From: Gp6-AA40 sp035263125
GTDB lineage: Bacteria; Acidobacteriota; Vicinamibacteria; Vicinamibacterales; UBA2999
Direction: 5' to 3'
Length of the DNA: 64,000 nucleotides
Assembly: GCA_035263125.1 (NCBI GenBank)
Contig: DATFRP010000209.1
Location: forward strand, 27,535 to 91,534
The notes under the pieces are model-generated. The model was not told the DNA's origin and ran no database searches. It was given only the letters and a program-made list of their open reading frames with translations. This document shows, in pieces, positions 62,045-64,000 of this stretch. The position numbers and the translations under genes were made by a program. The first letter of the stretch is position 1. Each line of letters begins with the position of its first letter.

Positions 62045-64000
62045 TTATCGCGGACCGTTGTGCGGTACGGGTTTGCCTGCTTCGAGTGCCCCGAGGTCGG
62101 GCGCGCTTCCGCTGAAGCCGTCGGTCACCGTCGGCAGCACGGTGCCGCGATCGATCGCCGCCGATCCGGGCTTCACACGGAAATCGAAGTCCGACGCTTT
62201 GTACAGCTTCTGCACCGTCGCTGCATCCTGCGCGTTGAGCTGACGGACGTTCATGAAGATGTCGTAGTCGACGAGCACGCTGTGCGTGTCGTTGCCGGTG
62301 GCCTTGCTGAATTCGCCGAGCGACGCGAACCGGTGCTGCTCGAGCACGGCGTTGTGACCGGGTCCGGTGAAGTCGGCCACCACAGTCGATGCCGGAGAAT
62401 TCCACTGGAATGATGCCGCGGCTCCTGGATTGGGTCTGAAGCCGTTGTAGTCCGACGAGGTGTAGTTGCTGAACGTCGTCACGCTGAAGATCGCCGGCGC
62501 CGCGTTCTGACCGAGCATCAGGTTGTTGCGCCAGTGGATGTTCGACGCCGCCTGCACCTGCGTCTCCGAGAGGATGGTGTTGTTGTAGAAGATGGCGCCG
62601 GCGGCCCCATTCGTGAGACGGATTGCGCCGCCCGGCAGGTTGTACGCGATGTTGCGAATCCAGTAGACCGGTCCGCCCAGCGTCGGCTGATTGCAGAACG
62701 CGTGCGAGGCGTGGTTGATCAGCATGTTTCGCATGATGCGGATGTTGTGCATGCTGCCGTCGGCCTCGATCGGGTTGTCGTGTGAGTTGGTGATGTAGTT
62801 GTTGTAGAAATCGATCGCGACCGGCCGTTTGTCCCAGTACTCGCGGGTCGGATAGTGGGGGCCTTCGACGATTCCGGGTCCGCTGGCGTACGAGCCGTCG
62901 GGATTGCCGTAGGTCTCCACGTTGATGCCGTCGTGGAAGTCGGCGATGTAGTTGTAGGCGACCACGTGACCGGGGCCATAGAGCTTCACCGCGATGTAGG
63001 ACGCCATCTTCGGCGGGTAGATCTGACCGTCGACGCCGTTGAACTTCGTCCACATCTCGCCGTTCCATCCAATCAGATGGTTCGGATCGTTGCGCCCGAT
63101 GAAGGTGTTGTCGGCGATGTAGAAGTTGCTCGAGCCCGCATAGTTGGTGAAGACGCCCGCGCCGACGTTCTCGAAGCGGCTCTTCTTCACCGTCAGGCCC
63201 TTGGATCCGGCGATGAACTGCGTGCCCGCCTGAATGGCGATCTCGGCGTTACGGAATGTGATCCCTTCGAAGTACGTGTAGTCGGCGGCGCGCACGTCGA
63301 AGAGGGCGAAGTTGCCGTTGCCATCGAAGATGACTTCTCCATCACCCGCCCCTTTGATGACGATCGGCATCTCAGGAGTGCCTTTGGCGGTCAGGTAGTA
63401 CGTGCCATCGAGCGGGACCGTGCGATTCACCGTGGGATCGTTCGTGTACTCATAGCGGTTGTATTTGTAGAGTCCCGCGTGGACCAGGATCGTGTCACCG
63501 GGCACGACGCGCGGCCGCCCCGACGTCGCCCAATCGGTACCGGCGCACCAGAAGTTGTACGCGCACATGAGCCCCTCGAACGAGGGCTCGATCTTCGTGC
63601 CCTTGAAGCCGGGCGGATACACATGGAAGGTGCGCCCGCCGGCGTAGGGCTGCGGCTCGGGCCGGGTGCGCACCGAGACGACCCGCTGCGCGACACCCTG
63701 CACACCATCCGGATCGGACAGCGCGAACCGCGCCTCGTACTCGGTGTCGGGATCGAGATCGAGGATGCTGCCGGCGAACATGTTGGGCGCGATGAGGTCG
63801 ATCCGCGACTCGGCGTAGATGCGTTCGCCGTTGAGCCGCAGGAGCGGCAGCGCCGGCTTCCACGCCGGCGTGCCCTTCTTGCGGAACGTCACCTCGACCG
63901 CCGCGTTGCGGTTCGCGTCGCCCTGGATGAACCATTCAAAGCCAAGATTGATCAACGTCGGCGGCTCGATGACGAGCTCGCCTGGGACGACGGCATTGGG
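62045..64000 (-). CDS. Right-handed parallel beta-helix repeat protein (partial, runs off right edge)
   Basis: At least 651 codons; the frame continues to the window edge without a start (codons before the internal TTG at 63955 read VPGELVIEPPT), so the true N-terminus lies outside. An N-terminal fibronectin-like part (DPDTEYEARFALSDPDGVQ) is followed by a beta-helix with recurring turns such as NFYIADNTFIGRND, HVVAYNYIADFHDGINVETYG and NIRIMRNMLINHASHAF. Such folds occur in polysaccharide lyases and surface proteins. No catalytic residues could be assigned. Confidence 0.8.
   Translation of the reverse strand, partial: PNAVVPGELVIEPPTLINLGFEWFIQGDANRNAAVEVTFRKKGTPAWKPALPLLRLNGERIYAESRIDLIAPNMFAGSILDLDPDTEYEARFALSDPDGVQGVAQRVVSVRTRPEPQPYAGGRTFHVYPPGFKGTKIEPSFEGLMCAYNFWCAGTDWATSGRPRVVPGDTILVHAGLYKYNRYEYTNDPTVNRTVPLDGTYYLTAKGTPEMPIVIKGAGDGEVIFDGNGNFALFDVRAADYTYFEGITFRNAEIAIQAGTQFIAGSKGLTVKKSRFENVGAGVFTNYAGSSNFYIADNTFIGRNDPNHLIGWNGEMWTKFNGVDGQIYPPKMASYIAVKLYGPGHVVAYNYIADFHDGINVETYGNPDGSYASGPGIVEGPHYPTREYWDKRPVAIDFYNNYITNSHDNPIEADGSMHNIRIMRNMLINHASHAFCNQPTLGGPVYWIRNIAYNLPGGAIRLTNGAAGAIFYNNTILSETQVQAASNIHWRNNLMLGQNAAPAIFSVTTFSNYTSSDYNGFRPNPGAAASFQWNSPASTVVADFTGPGHNAVLEQHRFASLGEFSKATGNDTHSVLVDYDIFMNVRQLNAQDAATVQKLYKASDFDFRVKPGSAAIDRGTVLPTVTDGFSGSAPDLGALEAGKPVPHNGPR

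Overview
This 64 kb window is high-GC, densely coded bacterial chromosome. The gene families point to Acidobacteriota, most likely a Vicinamibacteria-like lineage. The pointers are an acidobacterial-style VWFA secreted protein, a haem/type-II-copper monooxygenase-like protein, many signal-peptide-bearing proteins of unknown function, and DUF3300/DUF2950/DUF4136 proteins. This placement rests on gene content only. There is no rRNA, tRNA, CRISPR array, phage or recognisable transposase in the window.

Layout. (1) 1-3.7 kb: an acyl-CoA reductase-like gene cut by the left edge, a PaaK-like AMP ligase, an MFS transporter and a Yip1-like membrane protein. (2) 3.8-12.5 kb, mostly + strand: a Tat-exported amidohydrolase, a PQQ-type propeller, a haem/copper monooxygenase-like protein and a VWFA protein in close series, then small YCII, ABM-like and DUF1269 proteins and a secreted unknown. 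(3) 12.5-20.9 kb, - strand: an MscS channel, a PPK2 polyphosphate kinase and a tripartite RND efflux system. (4) 21.2-28.2 kb, + strand: a secreted unknown and a complete F-type ATP synthase operon (atpBEFHAGDC) with unusually short c and delta subunits. (5) 28.8-59.1 kb, - strand: a 20-gene collinear block. (6) 59.4-64 kb: a Rieske oxygenase, an APC permease and a right-handed beta-helix protein cut by the right edge.

The centre of interest is region 5. Read in the direction of transcription it encodes an MFS transporter, a phosphotransacylase, acetate kinase, pyruvate formate-lyase and its activase, a decahaem cytochrome plus MtrB/PioB-type barrel, a monohaem cytochrome c, a NapC-type multihaem quinol dehydrogenase, DUF3300 and DUF2950 proteins, glycogen phosphorylase, debranching enzyme, phosphoglucomutase, phosphoketolase, transketolase, a single RpiB-transaldolase-phosphoglucose isomerase fusion protein, a sensor-less sigma-54 activator and a DUF4136 protein. 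Together these could turn glycogen into acetyl phosphate and acetate with ATP, split pyruvate to formate and acetyl-CoA, and pass surplus electrons across the outer membrane. The nearby ATP synthase and polyphosphate kinase fit an energy-conservation theme, but a functional link is inference.

A second layer is intergenic. Six loci carry arrays with a strict 7-bp period, three of them arranged as long inverted repeats. Three smaller families of dispersed hairpin or palindromic repeats also occur between genes.
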